Positions 6,677 through 6,831 of a stretch of DNA of 6,831 nt are shown here, in pieces. The DNA is from an uncultured Lachnospiraceae bacterium. GTDB taxonomy: Bacteria > Bacillota > Clostridia > Lachnospirales > Lachnospiraceae. The position numbers and the translations under genes were made by a program. The notes below the pieces were generated by a model, which was given only the letters and a program-made list of their open reading frames with translations, did no database searches and was not told where the DNA came from. Within the stretch, counting starts at the first letter, position 1, and every line of letters starts with the position of its first letter. The stretch is taken from NCBI GenBank assembly GCA_947594085.1, contig CANQEB010000132.1, positions 1 through 6,831 of the forward strand. Reading direction: 5' to 3'.

Positions 6677-6831
6677 TTACTCCCACGTTTTCCATTTACT
6701 TGTGCGTTTCTCAAGAAAGCGGAACAGAACCTCCTCCATCAGCATCATGATAACGCCGAGGCTGATGATCGTGATCAGGGTGACTGAAGTGTTGGCCGTG
6801 CTTCTCCAGCTCAGGATCGGCCTGGACAGCG
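6677..6831 (-). CDS. C-terminal end of a membrane protein, possibly an ABC transporter permease (5' end outside window)
   Basis: Fifty codons run from the right edge to a TAA at 6679-6677 on the minus strand, too short to stand out as a complete gene. The residues form one hydrophobic helix, TLITIISLGVIMMLMEEV, followed by a basic tail, FLEKRTSKWKTWE. The other two minus-strand frames are poorer: one stops after six codons, and the other gives a polar, histidine-rich peptide. A final helix followed by an 'LE(K/R)R...W' tail is common at the C-terminus of NitT/TauT-type ABC permeases such as SsuC or TauC, so that family is a reasonable guess but not proven. The stop is 6 bases from the MBOAT ATG at 6670, and this gene's last codons contain the MBOAT ribosome binding site, so the two are almost certainly in one operon. 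Confidence 0.6.
   Translation of the reverse strand, partial: LSRPILSWRSTANTSVTLITIISLGVIMMLMEEVLFRFLEKRTSKWKTWE

Overview
The window looks like chromosomal DNA of a Gram-positive anaerobe of the Clostridia, perhaps a Lachnospiraceae-like lineage. This is inferred from strong AGGAGG-type ribosome binding sites, mid-range base composition, the clostridial look of the CCA enzyme, Nudix and transporter proteins, and the pairing of an AlgI-type acyltransferase with an SGNH-like partner. No rRNA, tRNA, CRISPR array, insertion sequence or phage gene is visible.

Plus strand, 1-3969: the first 55 bases carry the last residues of an upstream protein, possibly a YkuD-type L,D-transpeptidase. Four genes follow. 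A CCA-adding tRNA nucleotidyltransferase (146-1492, TTG start) overlaps by 4 bases a Nudix hydrolase of the 8-oxo-dGTP diphosphatase type (1489-1962). After a 103-base gap comes a ten-helix EamA/DMT transporter (2066-3034), which overlaps by 4 bases a PflA-like radical SAM protein (3031-3969). The two ATGA overlaps suggest two translationally coupled pairs, possibly in one transcript. The first pair concerns tRNA maturation and nucleotide housekeeping. The second pair has no assigned substrate.

An imperfect hairpin at 3985-4011 sits between the convergent gene sets, with T-rich DNA on both sides, and probably serves as a terminator in both directions.

Minus strand, 6831-4015: this side reads from the right edge inward. 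It starts with the last 50 codons of a membrane protein, possibly an ABC permease. Seven bases downstream of that stop (counting only the bases between stop and ATG) begins an AlgI-like MBOAT O-acyltransferase (6670-5237). After a 67-base gap comes a membrane-anchored protein with SGNH-like motifs (5169-4015). MBOAT plus SGNH is the architecture of known systems that move acyl groups across the membrane onto cell-surface polymers (DltB/DltD, AlgI/AlgJ-X, PatA/PatB). The acceptor polymer here cannot be read from the window. This cassette is the part most likely to be under-described. The rest is ordinary core and near-core gene content.
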